Positions 8,621 through 17,321 of a stretch of DNA of 64,000 nucleotides are shown piece by piece. Location: NCBI RefSeq assembly GCF_050611725.1, contig NZ_JBODJB010000001.1, forward strand, positions 1,736,001-1,800,000. The letters run 5' to 3'. The translations under genes were made by a program, and so were the position numbers. Under the pieces are notes generated by a model. The model was not told the origin of the DNA and did not search any database. It worked only from the letters and a program-made list of their open reading frames with translations. Each line of letters begins with the position of its first letter. Positions within the stretch are counted from its first letter, which is position 1. The stretch comes from Ferruginibacter sp050611725. GTDB lineage: Bacteria > Bacteroidota > Bacteroidia > Chitinophagales > Chitinophagaceae.

Positions 8621-10879
8621 TTATCGTATCACAAACCCTTTTGTAAGTACCTTCTGATCTTTTGCAAAGCAACTAAAATAGTAGACGCCTTTTGGTAAAT
8701 TGTTGTAGTTGATCCTTATTGTATTGCTACCTGCTGCAATCGATAATGTTTTCGGATCCATTCGCCTTCCAACAGCATCAGAAATGATCGCTTTTATTGT
8801 TGTGTTTTCCGGGGCAGCTATTTGTAGTATCAATTCATGATCCGATGCTACCGGAGTTTTTTCAAAGATGATACTTCTGTTTGAGTTAACGAGTGTTACA
8901 ATGTTTGAATAACTGACATTGCCATTGATATCAGTGATCTTCAATCGGTAATAATTCAATTCCTGAATATTTAATGCATCGGTAAAGCCAAAATTATTCT
9001 GACAAGGGAAACTGTCTGCAACCAATGAATAAATGCTATCGTAATGGATTTTATCTTTTGATTTTTGTAATTCGATTTTTGTATTATTTGAAGTACAGTT
9101 CACCATCCAGTTTAACTTATTTCCTGCAGTAGATTTTTCTCCTGTAAAATAATTTACTGCAGTTGGAGTTGTAACAGTAAAGTTAATACTGTCAATAACC
9201 CCCGGACTGAGATTATAAAAACTTCCTGTTGCACTACTTTGTAATTTTACTGCTCTTACCAGATAAATATTTTTTCCTGTTCCTGCATCATGATCATTGT
9301 ATGAGGTTGTTGTAAGATAGTTCTTTGTTAACAATACAAAACTATCCTGTAGAGATCTTGCTTTGTAAACATAGTAGCCCAAAATGCCTGACGATGGGGA
9401 TGGAGTCCAGCTAAGCTTTGCAGTTGTTGTATTATTTGTATCCTTTACAGTAAAGTTAGATGGTGGTTCATACACATACATTCTTAAAGTAGGATCTCCA
9501 AGCAATGCTTGATGCACCATTTGCTGGCCATGTCTTGGCGGTTGATAGGTTGTTTTGTTCACACAAGATTCAAATGCATCTAATCCAATTGGTTCACCCA
9601 ATGCCATATGGTGAAAATACCAGTTGGGGCGGCCTGCCCAGCAACTAACTAAAAAATCTGAGTTGCTTGCAAGTGGGGCTCTCAAAAAGTTATTTTGACT
9701 ATCCCAGTCACCAAAATAACTTCCGAACGACATGGTGAAAACTGATTGTAATTGAAGTGATTTAAGTTCTGTAGTAGTTGTAACCCCCGATGCACTTTCG
9801 TAGGAACCTGATCCACATCCATAGCTCCACAGGTAGCTGCCTGTTTTCATGTCTGTATCGTATTGGCCATTACTAACGCTATCGGGTGTAAGTAGTGTGC
9901 TGAAATTTCTCCATCCATTAGAAGCAAAGGCTTCGCCACTAAAATATCCAAGGTTGTCATCAATCAGCCCACGCATTCTGAATTTTTTTCGGGCAGTTCT
10001 GTATCGATGATTTTTATCGAGATACTGACGCATCAATGTTACATCGTTTGAATTGATAGCAGGCATATCAAACATATCCACTCGCCCTGAAAATAATTTT
10101 ACAAAAGGTCTGTTAGTAAAACTGGGGTCAAATTTTCCATCACCGGGAATATTTTTATTAGCAGTCCTACTTGCTGAAGCATTGTTTACCGTTGCATCTG
10201 TCCAGTAAGCAAAACTTGTATCGCAATAGTAGGCATCAGCAGGCCAAGCCCCATGGTGTTCATCATGCCCATCGGGGTAAATGTAACCACTGTATGGAAC
10301 CGGAATATGACCTAGCATAAAAATTCCTTTTACATTTAAAGTGTCGCTTAGGTAAGTGCTTACAATAAATTGCTTTACAGATTTTACCGATTGTGCTCTA
10401 CTAATATCTTTTCTGATCACCAGCCATCCATCGTTGATCAAATCATTTTCTAATCTTTTTATCTCGGAGCTTAATGATATACTGTAAGTATTATCAACGA
10501 GTAAAATTATTTTTCCCTGTTGATGTTTAACAGGTATTTTGTTGCCACAGTATAAGTAGCTATATGCTGTGAAAGGAGCAATGTTACTTGTTGCACGTAC
10601 ATTGTACTCATATCCAATTCCATCAGAAACATTGTTGTCAATATAAAATGTATCATTTACTCCCAGGCTATTCGTAAGCATGGTCCATGAAGTATCGAAT
10701 CTGCTTTTTCTTTCTACAGTATAGGAAACAGCATTCAATCCTTTTTGCCATCTTAGTGTAAGTGAAGTAGGGTTGGAATTTGTATTAACGGTAACTTTTA
10801 GAGACCTATCGGCAGCTGTTTGTCCATATTGGGTGAGGCAGAAGCTAACGCATAAAATCAACAAAATGATTTTTCTCAT
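8621..10879 (-). CDS. secreted C25-like protein with fibronectin III and T9SS sorting domains
   Basis: A 752-aa exported protein. Order: signal peptide (MRKIILLILCVSFCLTQYGQ), a fibronectin III-like domain (about 25-110), a long caspase-like region recalling peptidase family C25 (about 120-475), another fibronectin III domain (about 478-570), and a C-terminal T9SS type A domain ending KGVYYFSCFAKDQKVLTKGFVIR. The C25 resemblance lies in LGHIPVPYSG, LFSGRVD, HQALLGDPTLRMYV and the overall spacing. Where gingipain-like enzymes have a GHG histidine motif this protein has WSYGCGSGS, and where the catalytic Cys is expected it has FTMSFGSYFGDW, so it may be an inactive or altered member. It is convergent with ribBA, 3 bases apart. 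Confidence 0.75.
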   Translation of the reverse strand: MRKIILLILCVSFCLTQYGQTAADRSLKVTVNTNSNPTSLTLRWQKGLNAVSYTVERKSRFDTSWTMLTNSLGVNDTFYIDNNVSDGIGYEYNVRATSNIAPFTAYSYLYCGNKIPVKHQQGKIILLVDNTYSISLSSEIKRLENDLINDGWLVIRKDISRAQSVKSVKQFIVSTYLSDTLNVKGIFMLGHIPVPYSGYIYPDGHDEHHGAWPADAYYCDTSFAYWTDATVNNASASRTANKNIPGDGKFDPSFTNRPFVKLFSGRVDMFDMPAINSNDVTLMRQYLDKNHRYRTARKKFRMRGLIDDNLGYFSGEAFASNGWRNFSTLLTPDSVSNGQYDTDMKTGSYLWSYGCGSGSYESASGVTTTTELKSLQLQSVFTMSFGSYFGDWDSQNNFLRAPLASNSDFLVSCWAGRPNWYFHHMALGEPIGLDAFESCVNKTTYQPPRHGQQMVHQALLGDPTLRMYVYEPPSNFTVKDTNNTTTAKLSWTPSPSSGILGYYVYKARSLQDSFVLLTKNYLTTTSYNDHDAGTGKNIYLVRAVKLQSSATGSFYNLSPGVIDSINFTVTTPTAVNYFTGEKSTAGNKLNWMVNCTSNNTKIELQKSKDKIHYDSIYSLVADSFPCQNNFGFTDALNIQELNYYRLKITDINGNVSYSNIVTLVNSNRSIIFEKTPVASDHELILQIAAPENTTIKAIISDAVGRRMDPKTLSIAAGSNTIRINYNNLPKGVYYFSCFAKDQKVLTKGFVIR

Positions 10880-10959
10880 AATACCGTTACAGTCATTTAT
10901 TAATGAAAGAAGAAGAGTATCGTCAAAGTTACTAAAATCTCCTTAGAATAAGCCTTGAT

Positions 10960-13554
10960 TTACTTCACTTTTTCCTTTATTTCCTGAAGCTTTAACATGG
11001 CTTCTACCGGCGTTAATCTGTTGATATCGAAAGTCTCCAATAATTTTCTGATCTCATCAAAGGTTACAGAATGTGCATCAAAAATACTGAGCTGCATTTT
11101 TGGTGTACTTAACTGTTTGGCAGTTTCTTTTATATCTCCGCCTTCACGGCTGTCTTCCAGTTGTTTTAGTATCTCATTTGCTCTGTCAATTAATGAAGGG
11201 GGCATTCCGGCCATACGTGCCACATGAATACCAAAGCTGTGGGTGCTACCACCGGGGGCAAGCTTGCGCAAAAAGATGATCTTGTTGCCTACTTCTTTGT
11301 TCGTAACATGATAGTTTTTTACCCTTGAGAGCTTATTCTCTAATTCATTTAATTCATGGTAGTGCGTAGCAAATAACGTTTTCGGTTGTGCATAGCTGTT
11401 ATGTAAGAACTCTACAATGCTCCAGGCAATACTGATGCCATCGTAGGTAGATGTACCACGGCCTATTTCATCTAATAAGATCAAACTGCGGTTGGTGATA
11501 TTGTTAATGATACTGGCAGTTTCATTCATCTCAACCATAAAAGTGCTTTCGCCGCCACTGAGGTTGTCGCTGGCGCCAACACGGGTAAAAATTTTATCTG
11601 TTAATGGGATCTTTGCATTTGTGGCCGGCACAAAGCTACCCATGTGCGCCATTAAAGTGATCAGTGCTGTTTGCCTAAGAATAGCACTTTTACCACTCAT
11701 GTTTGGCCCTGTTAAAATAATGATCTGTTGTGCTGATTGATCTAAGAAAATGTCATTCGAAATATAAGTTTCACCAACAGGTAAATTTCTTTCAATTACC
11801 GGATGTCTGCTTTCTTTTATATCAAGAATATTATTATCCTGCACCAATGGTTTTTTGTAATTGAACTGCAGGGCATTGTTTGCAAAACAAGTCAGACAAT
11901 CCTGTATTGCCAATACCTGACCATTCACTTGCATTGGTGCAATGTAATCCTGAAGTTCGATCAATAATTGTTCAAACAATTGCAATTCAATTGCTAATAT
12001 TTTATCCTCTGCACCAACAATTTTTTCTTCGTATTCTTTTAATTCCGGTGTAATATATCTTTCTGCATTCGCAAGTGTTTGCTTACGTATCCATGTTTCG
12101 GGCACCTTGCTTTTATGCAGATTGGTCACTTCTAAATAATAACCGAATACATTATTGAAGCTAATTTTTAATGAAGAAATGCCCGTGGCTAGAGCCTCTT
12201 TCTGTTGTAACTCAATTAAATAATCTTTGCCCCCTGTTGCAATTTTTCTTAATGCATCAAGCTCTTCGTGGATGCCGTTAGCAATGATGCCGCCTTTGCT
12301 TGCAATAGCAGGAGGGTTTTCATTGATCTCTTTTACAATTTTATCAACAATGTATCTGCATGGATTCAATGCATCACCCAATCTTTTTAAATAATCATTA
12401 TTGGCGGTTGCACAAATTGACTTAATTGCGTCAACCTGTTGTAAACCTTTTGCAATTTGTAGAACTTCTCTCGGATTTACTTTTTTCAGCGGTACTTTGC
12501 TCACCAATCTTTCTATATCACCTGCTTGTTTAATATGTGCAACAATTTGGTTTCTTATATCTGTTTCTTTGATAAAGAACTCAACTGTATGTAAGCGTTC
12601 ATTGATCTTATTGATATCATTCAAGGGTAATACCATCCAACGCTTCAATAACCTTGCACCCATTGCAGATGATGTGTTGTCAAGCGTTTTTAATAAAGTA
12701 TTACTGCCATCTGCACCGCCAAATAATTCAAGATTACGAATGGTGAATTTATCCATCCATAAATGATCACCTCTGTCAATACGTTGAATGGAAGTGATGT
12801 GGCCAAGATTAGGATGTTCAGTATCTTTTAAATAATGAAGGATTGCTCCGGCAGCAATAGTGCCGTTGTGTAAATTTTCAATACCAAAACCTTTAAGGCT
12901 ATGTGTGCCGAAATGTTTTAACAAGCTTTCCTCAGTATAGGCCTCGGTAAATATCCATTCATCTAAAGTGTAGGTAAAGAATTTTATGCCGAAATATTCT
13001 TTAAATTTTCGTTGTTGGTTCCTCTGATAAATAACTTCGGCAGGATTCAGACTCTGCAATAATTTGTCTGCATACTCAGCATCGCCTTCAGCAATAAAAA
13101 ATTCACCGGTGCTGATGTCTAAAAATGCAATGCCGATGTTGTTTTCTGTGAAATGTAATGCAGCAAGAAAGTTATTACTCTTATGCTCTAATAATTTATC
13201 ATTGGTAGCGGTACCCGGTGTTACCAATTCTGTAACACCACGTTTTACAATACCTTTTGCTTCTTTCGGATTTTCTAACTGATCGCAAATAGCAACACGA
13301 TAGCCTGCTTTTACTAATTTATGTAAATAGGTATCTAATGCGTGGTGTGGAAAGCCTGCTAACTGCGATGAATTTTCATCGCCATTATTTCTTTTTGTAA
13401 GCGTAATGCCCAATACTGTGGAAGCATTCACCGCATCCTGACCAAAGGTTTCATAAAAATCCCCAACCCTAAACAGCAATATCGCATCAGGGTATCTTGC
13501 CTTGATGGCATTGTGTTGTTGCATTAAGGGGGTTTCTTTGGTCGTTTTAGCCAT
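10960..13554 (-). CDS. mutS: DNA mismatch repair protein MutS
   Basis: MutS recognises base mismatches and small loops and recruits MutL. At 864 aa the length is standard. The N-terminal mismatch-binding motif is LLFRVGDFYETFGQDA (Phe-x-Glu). The ATPase has Walker A GPNMSGKSAILRQ near residue 618, VGASDNLSGGESTFMVEMNE, Walker B LILLDEIGRGTSTYDG and FATHYHELNELE. A C-terminal dimerisation helix ends LKLQEIKEKVK. ATG at 13554. A CAAAAATA sequence (TATTTTTG on the minus strand) at 13620-13627 fits a -7 box, leaving a leader that contains a TTTACGATGTACGAT-type repeat. Confidence 0.98.
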   Translation of the reverse strand: MAKTTKETPLMQQHNAIKARYPDAILLFRVGDFYETFGQDAVNASTVLGITLTKRNNGDENSSQLAGFPHHALDTYLHKLVKAGYRVAICDQLENPKEAKGIVKRGVTELVTPGTATNDKLLEHKSNNFLAALHFTENNIGIAFLDISTGEFFIAEGDAEYADKLLQSLNPAEVIYQRNQQRKFKEYFGIKFFTYTLDEWIFTEAYTEESLLKHFGTHSLKGFGIENLHNGTIAAGAILHYLKDTEHPNLGHITSIQRIDRGDHLWMDKFTIRNLELFGGADGSNTLLKTLDNTSSAMGARLLKRWMVLPLNDINKINERLHTVEFFIKETDIRNQIVAHIKQAGDIERLVSKVPLKKVNPREVLQIAKGLQQVDAIKSICATANNDYLKRLGDALNPCRYIVDKIVKEINENPPAIASKGGIIANGIHEELDALRKIATGGKDYLIELQQKEALATGISSLKISFNNVFGYYLEVTNLHKSKVPETWIRKQTLANAERYITPELKEYEEKIVGAEDKILAIELQLFEQLLIELQDYIAPMQVNGQVLAIQDCLTCFANNALQFNYKKPLVQDNNILDIKESRHPVIERNLPVGETYISNDIFLDQSAQQIIILTGPNMSGKSAILRQTALITLMAHMGSFVPATNAKIPLTDKIFTRVGASDNLSGGESTFMVEMNETASIINNITNRSLILLDEIGRGTSTYDGISIAWSIVEFLHNSYAQPKTLFATHYHELNELENKLSRVKNYHVTNKEVGNKIIFLRKLAPGGSTHSFGIHVARMAGMPPSLIDRANEILKQLEDSREGGDIKETAKQLSTPKMQLSIFDAHSVTFDEIRKLLETFDINRLTPVEAMLKLQEIKEKVK

Positions 13555-13561
13555 GCTGTTA

Positions 13562-13595
13562 TTTACGAATTACGATGTACGATTTACGATTTATG
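13562..13595. repeat. TTTACGATGTACGAT-family repeat in the mutS leader
   Basis: The stretch TTACGAATTACGATGTACG followed by ATTTACGATTTATGAG repeats the word found at 5265-5395, 15194-15220 and 63809-63900. It begins 8 bases upstream of the mutS start codon, so it would be transcribed as 5' leader. Confidence 0.65.
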
Positions 13596-13671
13596 AGCCG
13601 ATACCACTGCCCAAGACGGCAAAAATAAGTGCTTTAGGGTGTTAATGTGCAGCTTTATGAAGTATGTGAAT

Positions 13672-13679
13672 TACTTTTG
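13672..13679 (+). promoter_or_regulatory. -7 box TACTTTTG upstream of the SpoU methyltransferase gene
   Basis: Exact TAnnTTTG match 29 bases before the ATG at 13709. No good -33 partner was seen. Confidence 0.45.
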
Positions 13680-13708
13680 CAAAACTTACCGCAGAAGATA
13701 AATGTAAC

Positions 13709-14239
13709 ATGAAGAAATTAAGCATGGATGAGTTGAACCGTAAATCGGTTGATGAATTTAAAGAGGCAGAAAAAATTCCTATCATAGTTGTATTGGAGAA
13801 TATTCGCAGTGCCTATAATGTGGGCAGTGTTTTCAGAACTTCCGATGCTTTTTTATTAGAAGCAATTTACATTACCGGTTATACCTGCATTCCTCCGCAC
13901 AAAGAAATTAAGAAAACAGCATTAGGTGCTGAAGATTCTGTAACCTGGAAGCATTTTGCAAATGCTGCAGAAGCCATCATCGATCTCAAACAAAATGGCT
14001 ATAAGGTTTATGCGGTGGAGCAAGCAGAAAATAGCTACGCACTTCAGAACGTAGATTTTAAAAATGACGAAAAGATCGCTGTGATATTTGGTAATGAAGT
14101 AACAGGGGTAGAGCAAACTACCATTGAGCAATGCGAAGGTTGTATTGAAATACCACAATTAGGAATGAAACATTCTTTGAACATTGCAACAGCTGCCGGG
14201 GTTGTATTGTGGGAGTTGGTTCGTAAAAGGTTATTATAA
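13709..14239 (+). CDS. TrmH/SpoU family RNA 2'-O-methyltransferase
   Basis: A compact SPOUT methyltransferase of 176 aa that should transfer a methyl group from S-adenosylmethionine to a ribose 2'-OH in tRNA or rRNA. The three family motifs are present: ENIRSAYNVGSVFRTSDAF (motif 1, residues 31-49), VIFGNEVTGV (motif 2, about 130) and IPQLGMKHSLNIATAAGVVLWE (motif 3, shown in part by MKHSLNIATAAGV). There is no N-terminal RNA-binding extension, so the target cannot be named. It is followed after 21 bases by the prenyltransferase gene in the same direction. Confidence 0.92.
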   Translation: MKKLSMDELNRKSVDEFKEAEKIPIIVVLENIRSAYNVGSVFRTSDAFLLEAIYITGYTCIPPHKEIKKTALGAEDSVTWKHFANAAEAIIDLKQNGYKVYAVEQAENSYALQNVDFKNDEKIAVIFGNEVTGVEQTTIEQCEGCIEIPQLGMKHSLNIATAAGVVLWELVRKRLL

Positions 14240-14260
14240 ATTTTAAATGTTGAATTTTAA

Positions 14261-15178
14261 ATGTCCGTAATAAAAAAATATTTATCGTTAGTAAAATTTT
14301 CGCATACCATTTTTGCTATGCCTTTTGCATTGATTGGATTTTTTCTGGCAGCTAAAAATTTTCATTTATTTGACAATACTTATGTTGTTTGGAAGACTAA
14401 TTGGGGAAGTACAATTTATTCTAAAAAATACCTTCTGATAATTTTCACTTTGGTAATCCTCTGTATGATCTTTGCTCGTTCCGCAGCCATGGCATTTAAT
14501 CGCTGGTTAGATGCAAAATATGATGCATTGAATCCCCGTACTGCTATAAGAGAAATTCCTGCAGGTGTTATTTCATCGAGAAACGCACTTGTCTTCACCA
14601 TTCTATCTTCAATATTCTTTATTCTAACTACTTACTTCATAAATACAGCTTGCTTAATTTTAGCGCCAATAGCATTATTTATCATTCTGTTTTATAGTTA
14701 CACAAAACGATTCACTGCACTGTGTCATTTAGTGTTGGGAGTAGGGTTGGGGTTGGCGCCAATCGGGGCTTATCTTGCAGTAACGGGTAGTTTCGATCTT
14801 TTGCCGATTTTGTTTTCATTCACAGTTTTATTTTGGGTAAGTGGCTTCGATATTATTTATGCTTTGCAAGATGTTGATTTTGACAGATCACAAAAATTAC
14901 ATTCCATACCGGCAGCTTTTGGAAAAGCAAAAGCCTTGAGGGTTTCGGAACTGTTACATTTGTTGTCAGCAATTGCAGTAGTGTCAGCAGGAGTGTACGG
15001 GCATTTTGGTTGGTTGTATTGGATAGGCGTAGCAGTTTTTATCGGTATGCTTATCTACCAACATTCAATTGTAAAACCCAATGACCTGAGTAAAGTAAAT
15101 ATTGCATTCATGACGGCAAATGGCATTGCATCGGTTGTCTTCGCAATGTTTGTTCTGTTAGATATATTTATAAACTAA
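14261..15178 (+). CDS. UbiA-family prenyltransferase (menaquinone-type, MqnP-like)
   Basis: An integral membrane aromatic prenyltransferase of 305 aa with about eight or nine hydrophobic helices. The two Asp-rich motifs are NRWLDAKYDALNPRT (near residue 82) and ALQDVDFDRSQKLHSIPAAFG (near residue 205), which bind the Mg-diphosphate of the polyprenyl donor. KFSHTIFAMPFALIGF at the N-terminus is typical of 4-hydroxybenzoate polyprenyltransferase-like proteins, which in Bacteroidota often act in menaquinone synthesis as MqnP; that assignment is inference. The start ATG lies at the end of a tandem word (AATTTTAAATG twice, 14240-14263), so the repeat provides the start codon context. Confidence 0.87.
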   Translation: MSVIKKYLSLVKFSHTIFAMPFALIGFFLAAKNFHLFDNTYVVWKTNWGSTIYSKKYLLIIFTLVILCMIFARSAAMAFNRWLDAKYDALNPRTAIREIPAGVISSRNALVFTILSSIFFILTTYFINTACLILAPIALFIILFYSYTKRFTALCHLVLGVGLGLAPIGAYLAVTGSFDLLPILFSFTVLFWVSGFDIIYALQDVDFDRSQKLHSIPAAFGKAKALRVSELLHLLSAIAVVSAGVYGHFGWLYWIGVAVFIGMLIYQHSIVKPNDLSKVNIAFMTANGIASVVFAMFVLLDIFIN

Positions 15179-15193
15179 CAAGCAGAAAGAAAT

Positions 15194-15220
15194 TGTACAT
15201 CGTACATCTCAAATCATAAA
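15194..15220. repeat. TACATCGTACAT repeat in the ruvX leader
   Basis: ATTGTACATCGTACATCTC followed by AAATCATAAAT is the reverse complement form of the TTTACGATGTACGAT family. It ends 4 bases before the ruvX ATG. Confidence 0.6.
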
Positions 15221-15224
15221 TAAA

Positions 15225-15638
15225 ATGGCTCGAATACTGGCAATAGATTACGGAGGAAAGCGAACCGGCATTGCTGTTACAGATCCTATGCAGATCATTG
15301 CTACCGGTTTGACTACGATCGAATCAAAAACATTGATCCCGTTTTTAAAAGATTATTTTTCAAAAGAAACGGTTGAGTTGATAATTATAGGAATGCCTTT
15401 GAATTGGGATGAATCGGATACGCATGGCACACCTTTAGTAAAAGCCGCTATCAAAAAATTAGAAAAAGCATTTCCGCAGCTGCCTATTAAAACGGTAGAT
15501 GAACGCTACACTTCCAAAATGGCTAAGGATGCAATGATACAAATGGGCATGAAGAAAAAAGACAGGCAGGTAAAAGGCAATGTGGATGTAATTGCGGCTA
15601 CCATTATGTTGCAAGAGTATTTACAAAGCATTTCCTGA
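15225..15638 (+). CDS. ruvX: RuvX/YqgF, putative pre-16S rRNA nuclease
   Basis: An RNase H-fold protein of 137 aa, the usual size. It carries ILAIDYGGKRTGIAVTD at the N-terminus (first catalytic Asp), LIIIGMPLNWDE in the middle, and TVDERYTSKMAKDAM with the second acidic motif. YqgF is involved in 5' maturation of 16S rRNA and was first proposed as a Holliday junction resolvase. It lies 46 bases after the prenyltransferase gene and 48 bases before def, all on the plus strand. Confidence 0.95.
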   Translation: MARILAIDYGGKRTGIAVTDPMQIIATGLTTIESKTLIPFLKDYFSKETVELIIIGMPLNWDESDTHGTPLVKAAIKKLEKAFPQLPIKTVDERYTSKMAKDAMIQMGMKKKDRQVKGNVDVIAATIMLQEYLQSIS

Positions 15639-15668
15639 TTGCCACATCGTTTATTTGGGCTAACTTTG
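15639..15668 (+). promoter_or_regulatory. Bacteroidota-type promoter of def
   Basis: TTG at 15639-15641, a 19-base spacer, then TAACTTTG at 15661-15668 (exact TAnnTTTG). The start codon of def follows 18 bases later. The promoter overlaps the end of ruvX by no more than a base or two. Confidence 0.65.
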
Positions 15669-15686
15669 CACCCAATAATTTAAAAA

Positions 15687-16271
15687 ATGATTTTACCTAT
15701 CGTGGCGTATGGTTCGCCAATCCTTAGAAAAGTTTGTTCTGATATCACGCCGGATTATCCTGAGCTTGAAAAATTACTGGCTGATATGTGGGAAACCCTG
15801 TACAATAGTAACGGTGTAGGTTTAGCAGCTCCTCAGATCAATAAAGATATTCGTTTGTTCATTGTAGATAGTGAACAGATATTCGCTAGTATTGATGAAG
15901 CCGATGAGGAAGAAGATCATTACCCTGATGCACCCGGGTTTAAAGGTGTTTTTATCAATGCACATATTGTTGAGCTGGCCGGGAAGGAATGGGCTTACAA
16001 CGAAGGTTGTTTAAGTATTCCTAAAATACGGGAAGATGTGATGCGTAACGAAAAAGTGACTTTAAGTTACGTAGATGAAAATTTTCAACCACAAACAAAA
16101 ACATTTAACGGCATTACAGCCAGAGTGATACTGCATGAGTACGATCATATTGAAGGCAAACTTTTTATCGATTATATGAAACCTTTAAAACGTACATTGA
16201 TCAAACGTAAGTTGGATGACATTACAAAAGGTAAGATCAAAGTAGACTATCGCATGGTTTTTCCTAAATAA
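15687..16271 (+). CDS. def: peptide deformylase
   Basis: Removes the formyl group from the N-terminal methionine of new proteins. All three motifs are intact: GVGLAAPQI near residue 46, NEGCLSIP near residue 108 (metal-binding Cys) and ILHEYDHIEGKLF near residue 150 (HExxH metal ligands and catalytic Glu). At 194 aa it is normal, with an acidic insert IDEADEEEDHYPDAPG between motifs 1 and 2 that is common in Bacteroidota. Confidence 0.97.
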   Translation: MILPIVAYGSPILRKVCSDITPDYPELEKLLADMWETLYNSNGVGLAAPQINKDIRLFIVDSEQIFASIDEADEEEDHYPDAPGFKGVFINAHIVELAGKEWAYNEGCLSIPKIREDVMRNEKVTLSYVDENFQPQTKTFNGITARVILHEYDHIEGKLFIDYMKPLKRTLIKRKLDDITKGKIKVDYRMVFPK

Positions 16272-16307
16272 CATTTCTCTTTACAACATTTGTAATAATT
16301 TGCAGGT

Positions 16308-17228
16308 ATGATAAGAACGATCATACCTGTTTTATTTTGTTGTTTGTTTGCAGGAAATCTTTTGGGGCAAGATACAACTGTAATGGTTGGCCAAAAAGTA
16401 ATTACGCTGAGCCCTGTCATATTAGATAAAGATTTTGAGGTAGCTGCTTTTATTAATCAGATAAAAAGCGACTCCAGTTTTTACAAAGCCTTCAAGAATT
16501 TACGCATACTCAATTTTTCTTCTATCAACGATATCAGAATGTTGGATGATGAGGGTAATAGTAAAGCATCTTTGTATAGCAAAACAAAACAAATACGAGA
16601 GAATAACTGTAGAAGAATGGAAGTGCTGCAAGAGCAAGCCACCGGAAATTTTTATACAGCCGACCACCAGTATAATTATTACACAGCCCAAATGTATGCT
16701 TCACTTTTTTTTACGGATGGCAGTGTTTGTGGAGAAGATAATATTGTTGCCGGAAAGGAATTCAGCACAGCAGGGAAAAGCGGTATGGAAAAACATAAAG
16801 AGCAATTGAAAACATTGTTTTTTAATCCGGGGAAAAAAATTAAGGGGATACCTTTTGTTAGCGGTAAAACGGCAATTTATGACGATGAAATGGCGGAGTA
16901 TTATGATATGAGTATTGATATGGAAGTCTATAACAAAACAAATTGTTATGTATTTAAGCAAAAAGTAAAACCCGGTAATGAAGGCGATGTTGTTTTAGAT
17001 GAGATGACCACCTGGTTTGATGATGTAACATTTGAAGTTGTAGCCAGATCTTATGTGTTGAGCTACAGTGCTGCTGTTTATGATTTTAAAGTAAAGATGG
17101 AAGTAGAGATGACACATTTTGGAAAATATCTTGTTCCTTCACTGATACGTTATAACGGTAACTGGAAAGCTATATTCAAAAAAAGAGAGCGTGGAGTGTT
17201 TACAGCCACGCTGTTTGATTTTAAATGA
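16308..17228 (+). CDS. exported protein of unknown function, 306 aa
   Basis: No family recognised with certainty. It has a signal peptide (MIRTIIPVLFCCLFAGNLLGQ) and a mature part rich in Lys and aromatic residues with alternating polarity, suggesting a beta-rich periplasmic or surface protein of the outer-membrane-lipoprotein-like kind (compare DMTTWFDDVTFEVVARSY and EVEMTHFGKYLVPSLIRY). No lipobox, no T9SS domain. It follows def by 36 bases and may share its transcript. Confidence 0.7.
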   Translation: MIRTIIPVLFCCLFAGNLLGQDTTVMVGQKVITLSPVILDKDFEVAAFINQIKSDSSFYKAFKNLRILNFSSINDIRMLDDEGNSKASLYSKTKQIRENNCRRMEVLQEQATGNFYTADHQYNYYTAQMYASLFFTDGSVCGEDNIVAGKEFSTAGKSGMEKHKEQLKTLFFNPGKKIKGIPFVSGKTAIYDDEMAEYYDMSIDMEVYNKTNCYVFKQKVKPGNEGDVVLDEMTTWFDDVTFEVVARSYVLSYSAAVYDFKVKMEVEMTHFGKYLVPSLIRYNGNWKAIFKKRERGVFTATLFDFK

Positions 17229-17321
17229 TCCGTATATATTTTTGGGCGTATGCAACCGATTGGCAGGTAAATCCTACTTAATCAGTATATTCGTGATTGA
17301 AACTACTAAAATATTCTTTGT

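Noticed and set aside
12401..12766. 121-aa open frame on the plus strand inside mutS
   Set aside because: Antisense shadow of a well-conserved gene; no recognisable domain or promoter.
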